Positions 21,930 to 30,063 of a DNA stretch of 44,918 nucleotides are shown piece by piece (the stretch's first letter is position 1; each line of letters begins with the position of its first letter). Under the pieces are notes generated by a model, which was not told where the DNA came from, made no database searches, and saw only the letters and a list, made by a program, of their open reading frames with translations. A program made the position numbers and the translations under genes. The stretch is from a virus: the IMG/VR virus record IMGVR_UViG_3300042503_000397, positions 1-44,918 of that record; one strand, written 5' to 3'.

Positions 21930-22331
21930 ATGGCACAACCCTCCCAGTTTGAAATCAGCACTGAGCAGTACATCACTGCCAGTCATTTCATCGCCTCTTC
22001 TGTGGCTGACGTGCAGTTCTTCACCGCTCCGGTGAAGTGCGAGGTGGTTGCAGTGCGCGAGATCCACACTGTTGCTGGCACCGATGGCAGTGCCGTCACC
22101 GGTACCATCCGCCGGTGCCAAGGCACTGAAGCTGCTACCGCCGGCGATGACCTCCTCGGCGATACCAAGCTCGACCTCAAGGGCACTGCCCTGACCGAGC
22201 AGGCTCCTGCGCTGACCGCCACCAATGGCAACTTGGTGCTGGAAGTCGGCAATCGCTTGGCACTTGACGTGACAGGCACTACCACCGCCTTGGCTGGTGT
22301 GATCCTGACCGTGCTGCTCAAGCGCGTCTGA
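21930..22331 (+). CDS. Putative head decoration protein
   Basis: A 133-aa protein directly behind the major capsid gene. It is rich in small residues and beta strands (VKCEVVAVREIHTVAGTDGS, TGTIRRCQGTEAAT, NGNLVLEVGNRLALDVTG). Position and composition fit a capsid decoration or stabilising protein. No specific family recognised. Confidence 0.6.
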   Translation: MAQPSQFEISTEQYITASHFIASSVADVQFFTAPVKCEVVAVREIHTVAGTDGSAVTGTIRRCQGTEAATAGDDLLGDTKLDLKGTALTEQAPALTATNGNLVLEVGNRLALDVTGTTTALAGVILTVLLKRV

Positions 22332-22507
22332 TGGGGCTGTTCGCTTTCCGGCGACTGCGTGATCAAGAGGCTGCCTCTTCGGAGGTGGCCTCATTTTCTA
22401 TTGCAGAGCCAATGCCTACACTAGATGTAACGGAGCCTGACGATGGCAATCACGATCATCGCAACGCCAAACGCGGCAGACGCAAACTCATATCTGACGT
22501 TGGCTGA
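22331..22507 (+). CDS. Small basic/acidic protein after the decoration gene
   Basis: A 58-aa ORF starting MGLFAFRRLRDQEAASSEVA and ending with a basic HRNAKRGRRKLISDVG. ATG overlaps the previous stop (TGATG). The last 65 bases overlap the next gene in a different frame. The FAFRRLR...EAAS start is typical of small late-operon proteins of unknown role. The layout supports translation. Confidence 0.6.
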   Translation: MGLFAFRRLRDQEAASSEVASFSIAEPMPTLDVTEPDDGNHDHRNAKRGRRKLISDVG

Positions 22508-23006
22508 TGCGCAGGCCATCATTGATGGCATGGTGCTAGATGCTGACGTGACAGCATGGGCTGCCGCAACCACGGACAACAAAAACCGTGCGTTGTATTC
22601 CGCTGCGCAAAGGCTAGATCGTGAACGCTTTCTTGGTGCTCGCTCTACTGATACCCAGTCAATGCAATGGCCGCGAACTGGTGTTCGCAAGCCCGATACC
22701 TATATCAATACCTACGCGGTTGGATTTCCGTTTCGCATTACCACCGACTACTTTGCCGACAACGAAATCCCAGATCAAATCAAACGCGCGCAGGTGGTGC
22801 TGGCCGTTTACCTTAACAACAACCCAGACGGCCTTGGCCTTAGCGGGCTGGAAGACTACAAAAATGTCAAGATCGGCAGTCTAGATGTGACGCCTAACCT
22901 TGGCTATGGCGCCGTCGGCGTTGACAAGGTACCGCCGATCATGGAGCGCTATTTAACAGGGCTTAGAATCAGTGGACCGGGTAACGTTGCGATCAAACGG
23001 AGCTGA
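22443..23006 (+). CDS. Head-tail connector (DnaT-like/gp6-like adaptor)
   Basis: A 187-aa protein. It begins ITIIATPNAADANSYLTLAD, typical of the phage DnaT-like family used as head-tail adaptor, then AALYSAAQRLDRERF-like helices, WPRTGVRK, IPDQIKRAQVVLAVYL and PNLGYGAVGVDKVPPIME. It would sit below the portal and complete the channel. Position between capsid and tail genes agrees. Confidence 0.75.
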   Translation: MAITIIATPNAADANSYLTLADAQAIIDGMVLDADVTAWAAATTDNKNRALYSAAQRLDRERFLGARSTDTQSMQWPRTGVRKPDTYINTYAVGFPFRITTDYFADNEIPDQIKRAQVVLAVYLNNNPDGLGLSGLEDYKNVKIGSLDVTPNLGYGAVGVDKVPPIMERYLTGLRISGPGNVAIKRS

Positions 23007-23008
23007 CC

Positions 23009-23239
23009 ATGGATCGGTCTTACAGCATCGGCTTTGAGTACATCGACGATACCGCTGCGCATGCCGGCCGCTTCTGGCAGATCTACGCCGTGGCTGATGC
23101 CGTGATCGCCAGCGCAGTGATTGAAAACCAAACTGGCAATACGTTTGCATCAGTGCCGCTCAAAGCAGGCGATTCGGTCTCTGGTGTGTTCACCAGCGTT
23201 ACCCTTGCTTCCGGCAAAGTCGTTGCATACAAGGTATGA
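23009..23239 (+). CDS. Small structural protein, tandem paralogue 1
   Basis: A 76-aa protein with GRFWQIYAVADAVIASAVIE, a middle TGNTFASVPLKAGDSVSGVF and the end TSVTLASGKVVAYKV. The next gene has the same plan (GRWCAIHF... YGVFTSIKLQNGHCVAYKL). It looks like a compact beta-sandwich and may decorate head or tail. Phages often carry such small proteins in the connector cluster. Role unknown. Confidence 0.65.
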   Translation: MDRSYSIGFEYIDDTAAHAGRFWQIYAVADAVIASAVIENQTGNTFASVPLKAGDSVSGVFTSVTLASGKVVAYKV

Positions 23240-23241
23240 AC

Positions 23242-23490
23242 ATGAGCGACTCCAACGTCTTAGGCATTGACTATGGCAAAGGCGGAACGTTTATTGGCGA
23301 CACGACAACGCGAACCGGCCGTTGGTGCGCAATCCACTTTACGACTAACACGCACATCGACACTATTGTCTCGGCGAACTACGACGGCAGTACGTTGTCA
23401 GGGCAAAGCTTCAGCGCCGCAACTACGCTATATGGCGTGTTTACCAGTATTAAGCTACAAAACGGCCACTGCGTTGCATACAAGCTCTGA
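23242..23490 (+). CDS. Small structural protein, tandem paralogue 2
   Basis: About 82 aa, starting at ATG 23242 (MSDSNVLGIDYGKGGTFIGD), or at 23236 which overlaps the previous stop. It shares with the upstream gene the pattern TGRWxxIxF...V...G.T..G.S......L.GVFTSIKLxNGxCVAYKL. The cysteines in CAIHF and HCVAY are absent from paralogue 1. Tandem duplication followed by divergence is the simplest explanation. Confidence 0.65.
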   Translation: MSDSNVLGIDYGKGGTFIGDTTTRTGRWCAIHFTTNTHIDTIVSANYDGSTLSGQSFSAATTLYGVFTSIKLQNGHCVAYKL

Positions 23491-23846
23491 TGTCCTTAGC
23501 CAACCCGCTACGCAAGGTTGCTGGAAAACTGATGGCACGGTTTGGCGGTGAGGCGACCATCCGCCGTGTCACGATGGGTAGCTACAACCCAACAACTGGC
23601 ACTGCTGCTGAAACCATTGCAGACACCACAGTGCGTGGCGTGCTGGAAGATGTCAGCCTGCGTGAAATAAACGACCTCATCCAAGCTGGCGACAAACGGT
23701 TAATGATTGCGGCGGTTGATTTGGCCAGCGCACCGACTACAGCTGATCGCGTCATCATTGCGGGTCGTGCGCTGCAGGTGATTGAGGTGCGGACCATTGA
23801 GCAGGACAACACCGCCATCACGTACGAGTTGATCTTGAGGGACTGA
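23490..23846 (+). CDS. Head-tail joining / head completion protein
   Basis: A 118-aa protein overlapping the genes on both sides by one base (TGATG). FGGEATIRRVTMGSYNPTTG, VRGVLEDVSLREINDLIQAG, IAAVDLASAPTTADRVIIAG and ALQVIEVRTIEQDNTAITYEL form the beta-rich plan of phage head-tail stopper proteins. It precedes the gp10-like gene, the usual order. Family assigned from pattern and context. Confidence 0.7.
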   Translation: MSLANPLRKVAGKLMARFGGEATIRRVTMGSYNPTTGTAAETIADTTVRGVLEDVSLREINDLIQAGDKRLMIAAVDLASAPTTADRVIIAGRALQVIEVRTIEQDNTAITYELILRD

Positions 23847-24292
23847 TGACACGCGCCATTCGCGTTGGTGATATTGGCGATTACGCCAGTCAGCAGATGG
23901 AGAAGTTGCTGCGTGCAGCGGTGCTGGATACCGACTCATTGCTTAAAGCCGCCAGCCCAGTAGATACCGGCAGATTCCGCGTTAGCTGGCAGGTGGGCGA
24001 AAACTCTGCATCAGGTGGCCGTAAGCCAGACGGCGACTACGACAAAAGCGAAGTCAGCGAGCGCACCGTGCAGGGCGTTATTCCAATCGACCGCATCGGT
24101 TATGGCGAAGAGAAGCTAGGCAACATCTACTCAGTCCACAACAACTTGCCGTATGCCGAGTCGTTGGCCAATGGCAGCAGCAGGCAAACCAGCGGAGCGC
24201 CTGGCGGGCAGGCCGGCTGGATCCAAGGCATTGCCAAGGACGTGCAAGGCCGGGTCAGAATTGCGGCAGCACGCATCGGCAGGGAATCATGA
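23846..24292 (+). CDS. HK97 gp10-like tail component
   Basis: A 148-aa protein with the gp10 plan: an N-terminal helix (QQMEKLLRAAVLDTDSLLK), SPVDTGRFRVSWQVG near residue 40, VHNNLPYAESLANGSS with the Y-x-x-LxxG motif, and APGGQAGWIQGIAKDVQG at the end. These proteins help terminate or join the tail. The SPVDTGxxRxSW motif is diagnostic. Confidence 0.82.
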   Translation: MTRAIRVGDIGDYASQQMEKLLRAAVLDTDSLLKAASPVDTGRFRVSWQVGENSASGGRKPDGDYDKSEVSERTVQGVIPIDRIGYGEEKLGNIYSVHNNLPYAESLANGSSRQTSGAPGGQAGWIQGIAKDVQGRVRIAAARIGRES

Positions 24293-24711
24293 GTAGCACC
24301 ATCAATGATGTCCGCGCTGCCATTGAAGGGCGCATTGCTACGCAGATGGCAATTGCGCCGGCGTATCCGGTGAGCTATCAGAACGTGCCATTTACGCCAC
24401 CAAACAATGCACCGTGGCTGCAGGCATTCATCCGCTTTGGCGACAATGCCTATGCCACGCTGCTACCTACAGGTAACGCAGGGTTTAACCGGCATAATGG
24501 CGTGTTGACCGTGAACATCTTCACCCCCGTTGGCGCTGGCACTGCCGCTAACTTCACCATTGCCGAGAGGATCAAGAATCTGTTTGACCGTGTGACTGTA
24601 TCAGGCATCATCTTTGATCCGGTATCGGGCCCGGCGCAGGTAACGCCTGCTGCGCCACAGCCGTATTACCAAACGCAGTTAACCGCAACGTTTGAAGCCT
24701 ATTTAGACTGA
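24289..24711 (+). CDS. Tail terminator (DUF4128-like)
   Basis: A 140-aa protein between the gp10-like and tail tube genes. INDVRAAIEGRIATQMAIAP, YPVSYQNVPFTPPNNAPWLQ, TVNIFTPVGAGTAANFTIAE and the end QTQLTATFEAYLD are typical of tail-terminator proteins of the DUF4128 type, which cap the tail tube at the head end. It overlaps the upstream gene (ATGAG). Fold inferred. Confidence 0.75.
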   Translation: MSSTINDVRAAIEGRIATQMAIAPAYPVSYQNVPFTPPNNAPWLQAFIRFGDNAYATLLPTGNAGFNRHNGVLTVNIFTPVGAGTAANFTIAERIKNLFDRVTVSGIIFDPVSGPAQVTPAAPQPYYQTQLTATFEAYLD

Positions 24712-24734
24712 GCGCAGCCACTACCGTTCACAAC

Positions 24735-25493
24735 ATGGCTGTTACTGTTCTGTCCGGTACGTCCGGCGCCCTCTACTACAAACCCGCCGGCACCAACGGC
24801 AACTTCCCCGAGTCCGGCGTTAATGCCAGCACGGATGTTATCACCGTTCAGCCGTACCTGAATTTCAAGGCCGGCGATCCAGTGAAGTTCCGCATCATCA
24901 ACAGCCAGACCGGCGGCTCCGGCACTGGCACGCTGCCCTCGCCCATTGATGCAGCCACCACTTACTACGTCCTCAGCTACACAGCTGCGACTGGTGCGCT
25001 GACCGTCTCCACGTCCGCTGGTGGCACCATCCTTGCCATCACTGACGACGGTACGGCAGTGGCACCCAACGAGTTTGAGGTGTACTACGCCGATTTTGCT
25101 GCCGTTGGGCAAGTGCAGTCTTGGTCATTTGAAATCAGCCGCGCTGAGATTGACGTGACCACCATCGGCCAAGCCGCTGGGCAGTATGCACCCTTCCGTG
25201 CCTACATCCCTGGCTTTGCCGACGGCAATGGCACCGCCACCGTCTACGTGACCAACGAAGACGCCGCACTGTCTAACCGCATGGTGGAAGACGTGCTGCA
25301 GCGCCAGCAGGTGGGCTGCGCCTTCAAGCTGTACACCGACAAGCAGGGAACTGAAGCGCTGAGCCGCAGTATTGCCATGGATGCAGTGCTGACCTCAGCC
25401 AGCCTGAACGTCAATCCTGACGATGCCCAACAGGTGGAAATTGCCTTCCGTCCAGCTGGCGTGCCGACGTTTGATTTCAGTACCAGCGCCTGA
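24735..25493 (+). CDS. Major tail tube protein
   Basis: A 252-aa beta-rich protein. It begins MAVTVLSGTSGALYYKPAGT, contains a middle Ig-like or insertion region (PSPIDAATTYYVLSYTAATG), and the tube core VGQVQSWSFEISRAEIDVTTIG, NRMVEDVLQRQQVGCAFKLY and AVLTSASLNVNPDDAQQVEIAFRPAG. It polymerises around the tape measure to form the tail. A strong terminator follows, consistent with high-level expression of head and tube genes. Confidence 0.85.
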   Translation: MAVTVLSGTSGALYYKPAGTNGNFPESGVNASTDVITVQPYLNFKAGDPVKFRIINSQTGGSGTGTLPSPIDAATTYYVLSYTAATGALTVSTSAGGTILAITDDGTAVAPNEFEVYYADFAAVGQVQSWSFEISRAEIDVTTIGQAAGQYAPFRAYIPGFADGNGTATVYVTNEDAALSNRMVEDVLQRQQVGCAFKLYTDKQGTEALSRSIAMDAVLTSASLNVNPDDAQQVEIAFRPAGVPTFDFSTSA

Positions 25494-25502
25494 TAGCAAA
25501 TT

Positions 25503-25528
25503 GCCCCGGCTTGCGCTGGGGCTTTTTT
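25503..25528 (+). terminator. Rho-independent terminator after the tail tube gene
   Basis: GCCCCGGC-TTGC-GCTGGGGC forms an 8-bp stem (one G-T pair) with a tetraloop at 25503-25522, followed by six T. It lies ten bases past the tail tube stop. It probably lowers transcription into the tail chaperone and tape measure genes, matching their lower copy number. Confidence 0.85.
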
Positions 25529-25560
25529 GTGTTTAGAGTACATCTAACTCACCAATTTTT

Positions 25561-25917
25561 ATGGGATCCGCGCTCGCTCGCCTCAAAAAAGCAGCCAACC
25601 TGACGCCAACCAAGCGGGTTGTAACGCTAACCGATGGCAGTGTGTTTGAATTTTACTCCGCGCCACTCACAATGGCCGAGCGCGAACGCGCAGAGAGCAT
25701 GCCTGGCGGCAACAATACCAATGGCTTTGCATTGAACTTGCTGGTTACCAAGGCTATGGACGATACCGGTAAGCGCTTGTTTGCGGCCGGTGAAATTGCC
25801 GAACTCAAGGAAGAGGTGCTAGATGCTGACCTGCAAGGCATGATGCTGGCGATCATCACTAATCCAGAGGATGCCGAGCAGCTGGACATGAAAAGCATTA
25901 AAGAAGGAGCTAAGTAA
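25561..25917 (+). CDS. Tail assembly chaperone, upstream (G-like) product
   Basis: A 118-aa protein between tube and tape measure, where tail chaperones always lie. MGSALARLKKAANLTPTKRV, VFEFYSAPLTMAERERAESM, FALNLLVTKAMDDTGKRLFA and EVLDADLQGMMLAIITNPED follow the usual plan. It stops at TAA 25915. A +1-frame extension continues to 26077, so a longer G-T-like product is likely made. It would bind tape measure and tube protein during tail assembly. Confidence 0.82.
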   Translation: MGSALARLKKAANLTPTKRVVTLTDGSVFEFYSAPLTMAERERAESMPGGNNTNGFALNLLVTKAMDDTGKRLFAAGEIAELKEEVLDADLQGMMLAIITNPEDAEQLDMKSIKEGAK

Positions 25918-26077
25918 AGACAATCTGCTGTTGCTGCAGCTTGGCGTTGCAAAGGAGCTTGGCTATAGCTTGGCTAGGCTCAATCAAGAGGTGACGCTAG
26001 AGGAGCTGCTCATCTGGAGCAGCTACTTTGAGCTTCAAAACGAGGAGCAGCAGCGTAGAATGAAGCAAAGGCGGTAG
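25901..26077 (+). CDS. Tail chaperone frameshift extension (T-like)
   Basis: This frame has no ATG but reads without stops as KKELSKDNLLLLQLGVAKEL, GYSLARLNQEVTLEELLIWS, SYFELQNEEQQRRMKQRR, then TAG. The content (LxxLNxEVTxEELxxWSAYFEL) is typical of tail-chaperone C-terminal parts just before the tape measure. The most plausible entry is a +1 slip at AAA-G (25900-25903), where Lys-tRNA can re-pair on AAG. The fused product would be about 172 residues. Drawn here as the extension only. Confidence 0.65.
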   Translation, partial: KKELSKDNLLLLQLGVAKELGYSLARLNQEVTLEELLIWSSYFELQNEEQQRRMKQRR

Positions 26078-26086
26078 GGTTGCGCT

Positions 26087-28315
26087 GTGTCTGTCGTCGC
26101 TAATGTCGCGATTAACGTCGACAGCCGCAATGCTGTTAGCAAGCTGCGCGAAGTGCAGGCGCAGGCAGGCGCGACAGAAAAGGCGTTCAATGGCATTGCG
26201 GCAGCTGCTGGCAAACTCGCTATTGCTTTTGGCGCGCTACAGGCATTCAAATTTGTATTTGCCAAAACGGCTGAACTAGAAAGCCAAACGCGCAGCCTTG
26301 AAGTATTGACCGGCAGCGCAGAAAAAGCTGGGCAGATCATCAAAGAGCTGCAGCAGCTTGGTGCTGTAACGCCATTTACAAGCGCTGAGCTGATTGACTC
26401 GGCCAAGCGGCTACAGGCGTTTGGCATTCAGGCCGACAAGGTAGTCGAAACCACCAAACGGCTGGCTGATGTCAGCGGCGCCACTGGCGCTGAGTTGCAA
26501 GGCCTAGTCACCGCTTATGGCCAAGTGCAGGCCAAAGGCAGGCTGCAAGGCGAGGAGCTGCTGCAGTTCCAAGAGCGCGGCATTGCGCTACAGGAAGAGT
26601 TGCGCAAGATGTATGGGCTGTCTGGAGAGGAATTCCAGAAAGCGCTGAGCAAAGGCCGCATCGGAGCCGAGGCGGTTGAGGTTGCGGTTATTAGGCTGAC
26701 CAATGCAGGCGGCAAATATGCCAATGGCGCTATTGCGCAGAGTGATACGTTGCAAGGCAAGTTCAGCACCTTGCAAGATTCCATCGACGGCCTCGCTCGC
26801 GAAATTGGCAAAACCCTCTCGCCCGTAATTTCCCAAGTTATTACAGACCTGACAGAGCTAGCCAACAGCTTTGCCAGCAACTTGCAGTTCATGAAGCAGC
26901 AGTATAAAAGCTTTTTAACCGACCTACGAGGACAGGACACAGGAACACTACAGCAGCAGATCGGCGATCTTGACAAAATGATTGCCGCTAATCAGTCGCA
27001 ACTCAAAAACGCATCTCCGTACGCAGAAAAGCTAATACAAGGAAAGATCGTTGAATTGCGCAAGCTTCGAGCCAGCTTACAAAAAGACCTTGACAAAAAA
27101 CTAGACCTTGTGGCACCAACTGGGCGTAGCACTCTGCTGCCACCCCGACAGGCCACGCCTGCGACCCCAGCACTGCTGCCAGGAACTGAAAAAGAGAAGC
27201 GCGGCAAAGCGCTCAACATTGATGACCTAATTGGCGGCAATATTGGACGCAGACTGCAAGAGCAGCAAGCAAGGTTGTCTGCGGCCACTGCAAAGATGAT
27301 GAACACCGCAGCCGCAAGTGAGAATCCAAAGCAGGCGCAGCGGATGGTTGAATACTCGTCAAAGCTGCTAAATATCAAGTATCAGATTGGCGCTATCGAT
27401 GAAACATTAACCAAGCGGGCAGGAGTGCGGGCAGAGATTATCGCATCTCAGAATGATAAGACTCGGGCCGCCATGGCCTTTGATGAAACCACCAATGATC
27501 TCAAGACAAAAAGACTCGAGCTTGAGCTAGAGACCAATACGCTGCTTGCCGAGCAAACAGGCAAAGCGGAAGAACAATACCGCCAGCAACAACAAGCAAT
27601 TGCCGAAGCGATTGTCAACCTTGACATGCAAAAGATCAAGATATCTGCTGTGACGGAAGCTCAGCAGCAAGCATTGCAATTGCTGGAAATTGAGAACACA
27701 CTTAAGAAGGCTGGCATCGTTCTAACCGATGCAGACAGGCAAGCGCTTGGCCTGAAAATTGCCGAGATTCAAAAGCTCACCAAAGAGCAAGAAGCGGCCA
27801 AGACTGCCGCCCAACAGCTGAAAGATATATACACTGACATTGGCATGTCTATCAAGTCGGGCATTGTCGATGCAATACAAGGCGCCGTCGATGGTACCAA
27901 GACGCTGGGCGAAGTGGCTAGTGGCGTATTGAAAAACATTGCCAATAAGCTTTTGGACGTAGCCATTAATATGGCGTTGTTTGGTGCAATTTCCGGCACC
28001 GGCACTGGAGGCGGATTGCTTGGCGCCTTGTTTAAGCCTAAGCCACGCGCCAATGGCGGCCCCGTCACCGGCGGTTCGCCTTACATCGTGGGCGAGCGTG
28101 GTCCAGAACTGTTTGTGCCTGGCCGCAGCGGGTCCATCGTGCCTAACAACCAACTGGCTGGAGGCGGCGACACCAATGTCGTAGTGAACGTCGATGCCAG
28201 CGGCAGTAAAGTAGAAGGCGACGATCAGCAAGGCAAGCAATTGGGTCGAGTCATCGCCGCCGCCGTCCAGCAGGAACTCATCAAGCAAAAACGTCCTGGA
28301 GGCTTGCTGGTGTAA
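26087..28315 (+). CDS. Tape measure protein
   Basis: A 742-aa protein starting at GTG 26087. The N-terminal part (NVAINVDSRNAVSKLREVQA, AAAAGKLAIAFGALQAFKF, LEVLTGSAEKAGQIIKELQQ, TPFTSAELIDSAKRLQAFGI) is the Tape_meas_TIGR02675-type core. Long helical regions follow with many Gln and Lys, then a membrane-active segment (AINMALFGAISGTGTGGGLL) and the common C-terminal GGPVTGGSPYIVGERGPELF. It sets tail length, and 742 residues suggest a tail near 110 nm if the usual 0.15 nm per residue holds. The terminator upstream keeps expression low. Confidence 0.9.
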   Translation: MSVVANVAINVDSRNAVSKLREVQAQAGATEKAFNGIAAAAGKLAIAFGALQAFKFVFAKTAELESQTRSLEVLTGSAEKAGQIIKELQQLGAVTPFTSAELIDSAKRLQAFGIQADKVVETTKRLADVSGATGAELQGLVTAYGQVQAKGRLQGEELLQFQERGIALQEELRKMYGLSGEEFQKALSKGRIGAEAVEVAVIRLTNAGGKYANGAIAQSDTLQGKFSTLQDSIDGLAREIGKTLSPVISQVITDLTELANSFASNLQFMKQQYKSFLTDLRGQDTGTLQQQIGDLDKMIAANQSQLKNASPYAEKLIQGKIVELRKLRASLQKDLDKKLDLVAPTGRSTLLPPRQATPATPALLPGTEKEKRGKALNIDDLIGGNIGRRLQEQQARLSAATAKMMNTAAASENPKQAQRMVEYSSKLLNIKYQIGAIDETLTKRAGVRAEIIASQNDKTRAAMAFDETTNDLKTKRLELELETNTLLAEQTGKAEEQYRQQQQAIAEAIVNLDMQKIKISAVTEAQQQALQLLEIENTLKKAGIVLTDADRQALGLKIAEIQKLTKEQEAAKTAAQQLKDIYTDIGMSIKSGIVDAIQGAVDGTKTLGEVASGVLKNIANKLLDVAINMALFGAISGTGTGGGLLGALFKPKPRANGGPVTGGSPYIVGERGPELFVPGRSGSIVPNNQLAGGGDTNVVVNVDASGSKVEGDDQQGKQLGRVIAAAVQQELIKQKRPGGLLV

Positions 28316-28656
28316 TGGCTACCTTCCCCAACTACAAGCCGACATATTCGGCCACCAAAAGCAGCCAGCCAAAGATTCGCACCACGCAATTTGGCGACGG
28401 TTACCAGCAGCGCATCACTTTTGGCCTCAATCAAAACCCGAAAGAATGGCGGCTTACATTTAGCGTCAGTGACGACGACGCCAACATCATCGAAGCGTTC
28501 CTAGATGCACGGGCTGCAGATGCGGCATCGTTTGACTGGACGCCACCAGGCGAAGCCACAAGCTACAAATGGATTTGCCCTAACTGGACCCGCGAGTTAT
28601 TTGAATTTGAGCGCAGCAAAATTGACGTGACCTTCATGCAGGTATTTGAACCGTGA
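28315..28656 (+). CDS. Minor tail protein M-like
   Basis: A 113-aa protein of the phage minor tail protein (lambda M) family. KIRTTQFGDGYQQRITFGLN at residues 18-37 is the diagnostic motif, followed by WRLTFSVSDDDANIIEAFLD, FDWTPPGEATSYKWICPNWT and [12 protein letters not shown]. It is the first gene of the lambda-like tail tip set M-L-K-I-J and overlaps the tape measure stop. Confidence 0.85.
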   Translation: MATFPNYKPTYSATKSSQPKIRTTQFGDGYQQRITFGLNQNPKEWRLTFSVSDDDANIIEAFLDARAADAASFDWTPPGEATSYKWICPNWTRELFEFERSKIDVTFMQVFEP

Positions 28657-29333
28657 CCGTACCTGTTTCCGCGCTGCAAGAAATTGCCCCCGGCGCGGTC
28701 ATCGAGTTATTCGAGCTGGAGCTGAACGTGACGCAGCACGGCGTAGCGGACATTTACCGCTTCCACGCTGGCACCAGCCTGAACAACAACGGCGCGCTGA
28801 GATGGGCCGGTAATGAGTACCTGCGCTTCCCGATCGAGGCCGAGGGCTTCGAGTACAGCGGCAACGGCCAACTGCCACGGCCGAAGGTGCGGGTGAGCAA
28901 CATCATGGGCACCATCACAGCGCTGTTGCTCAGCCTGCCGGATGGACTGGAGGGCGCGAAGCTGACGCGGATCCGCACGCTGGCCCGCTACATCGACGGC
29001 GCCAATTTCCCCGGCGGCACCAACCCCTACGGCACGCCAGACCCGACCGCGGAGTTTCCGCGTGAGATCTACTACGTGGACCGGAAGGTGGCAGAGACGC
29101 GGGACGTGGTGGAGTTCGAGCTCGCGGCATCGTTCGACCTGGCCGGCGTGCGGGCACCCAAGCGGCAGTGCATCGCGAACATCTGCCAGTGGGTCTACAA
29201 GTCGGCGGAGTGCGGTTACACCGGTGGGCTACCCACCTGCGAGAAGACGCTCGATGCCTGCAAGGCCCACTTCGGCGCGACCGCTGAGCTGCCGTACGGA
29301 AGCTACCCCGGTGTGGGTACCTATTTCGCATGA
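28653..29333 (+). CDS. Minor tail protein L-like (cysteine-rich tail tip)
   Basis: A 226-aa protein starting at GTG 28653 and resembling lambda gp[81 protein letters not shown], and a C-terminal region with spaced Cys residues ([20 protein letters not shown] then CEKTLDAC). Lambda gpL-type proteins bind an iron-sulfur cluster through such cysteines. From this gene on, base composition is visibly more GC-rich than upstream. Confidence 0.85.
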   Translation: MTVPVSALQEIAPGAVIELFELELNVTQHGVADIYRFHAGTSLNNNGALRWAGNEYLRFPIEAEGFEYSGNGQLPRPKVRVSNIMGTITALLLSLPDGLEGAKLTRIRTLARYIDGANFPGGTNPYGTPDPTAEFPREIYYVDRKVAETRDVVEFELAASFDLAGVRAPKRQCIANICQWVYKSAECGYTGGLPTCEKTLDACKAHFGATAELPYGSYPGVGTYFA

Positions 29334-30055
29334 CCATGACCTGGCGCACCGCAGCACTCGATCACGCCAAGGCCGAGGATCCCCGCGAGGCCTGTGGCCT
29401 GCTGGTGGTGGTCAAGGGCCGCGAGCGGTACTGGCCGTGCCAGAACCTCTCCACCGGCACCGATCAGTTCATCCTCAACCCGGATGACTACGCCGCGGCA
29501 GAAGACGCAGGTGAGATTGTGGCCGTGGTGCATAGCCACCCGGTCACCCCGCCACAGCCCAGCGGGCCGGATCTGGTCGCGTGTGAGAAGAGCGGGCTGC
29601 CCTGGCACATCGTCAACCCGAAGACCGAAGCATGGGGCAGCTGCGAGCCTTCGGGGTACAAAGCGCCGCTGATCGGCCGTGAATGGGCGTGGGGCGTCAC
29701 CGACTGCTGGACGCTGGCGCGAGACTGGTGGCAGGCGCAGGGCCTGCAGCTGCCCGACTGGGAGCGTCCGCTGACCCCGCAGGATTTTGAGGCGGCGCCG
29801 ATGTTCGATGGCTGCTGGAAGGCCGCAGGCTTCCGCGAGCTGGACGATGAGGATGAGCTGCAGGTGGGTGATGCGCTGCTGATGAGCATCAGCGGGCCGG
29901 GCTTGAATCATGTCGGTGTCTACATCGGCGACGGCCTGGTGCTGCATCACATCCGCGGCAGGCTGAGCAGCCGCGACCTCTATGGCGGGTGGCTGCAGAA
30001 GTGCACGGGCCGGCGGTTACGCCATCCCGAGTTCACTACGATGGGTGGAGGCTGA
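29330..30055 (+). CDS. Tail tip peptidase K-like (JAMM plus NlpC/P60)
   Basis: A 241-aa two-domain protein. The N-terminal JAB/MPN domain has [11 protein letters not shown] and an intact zinc motif [14 protein letters not shown]. The C-terminal NlpC/P60 domain begins near residue 120 with the catalytic Cys in [13 protein letters not shown] and the His in [13 protein letters not shown]. In lambda, K-type proteins help build the tail tip and may open cell-wall peptide bonds on entry. Both domains look active. Confidence 0.88.
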   Translation: MTMTWRTAALDHAKAEDPREACGLLVVVKGRERYWPCQNLSTGTDQFILNPDDYAAAEDAGEIVAVVHSHPVTPPQPSGPDLVACEKSGLPWHIVNPKTEAWGSCEPSGYKAPLIGREWAWGVTDCWTLARDWWQAQGLQLPDWERPLTPQDFEAAPMFDGCWKAAGFRELDDEDELQVGDALLMSISGPGLNHVGVYIGDGLVLHHIRGRLSSRDLYGGWLQKCTGRRLRHPEFTTMGGG

Positions 30056-30063
30056 GCGAGGCC

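Noticed and set aside
20761-21936. 391-aa open frame antisense to the major capsid gene
   Set aside because: It mirrors a highly biased, strongly coding gene and its translation (His/Gly/Val-rich) resembles no protein family. It is a shadow of the capsid frame.
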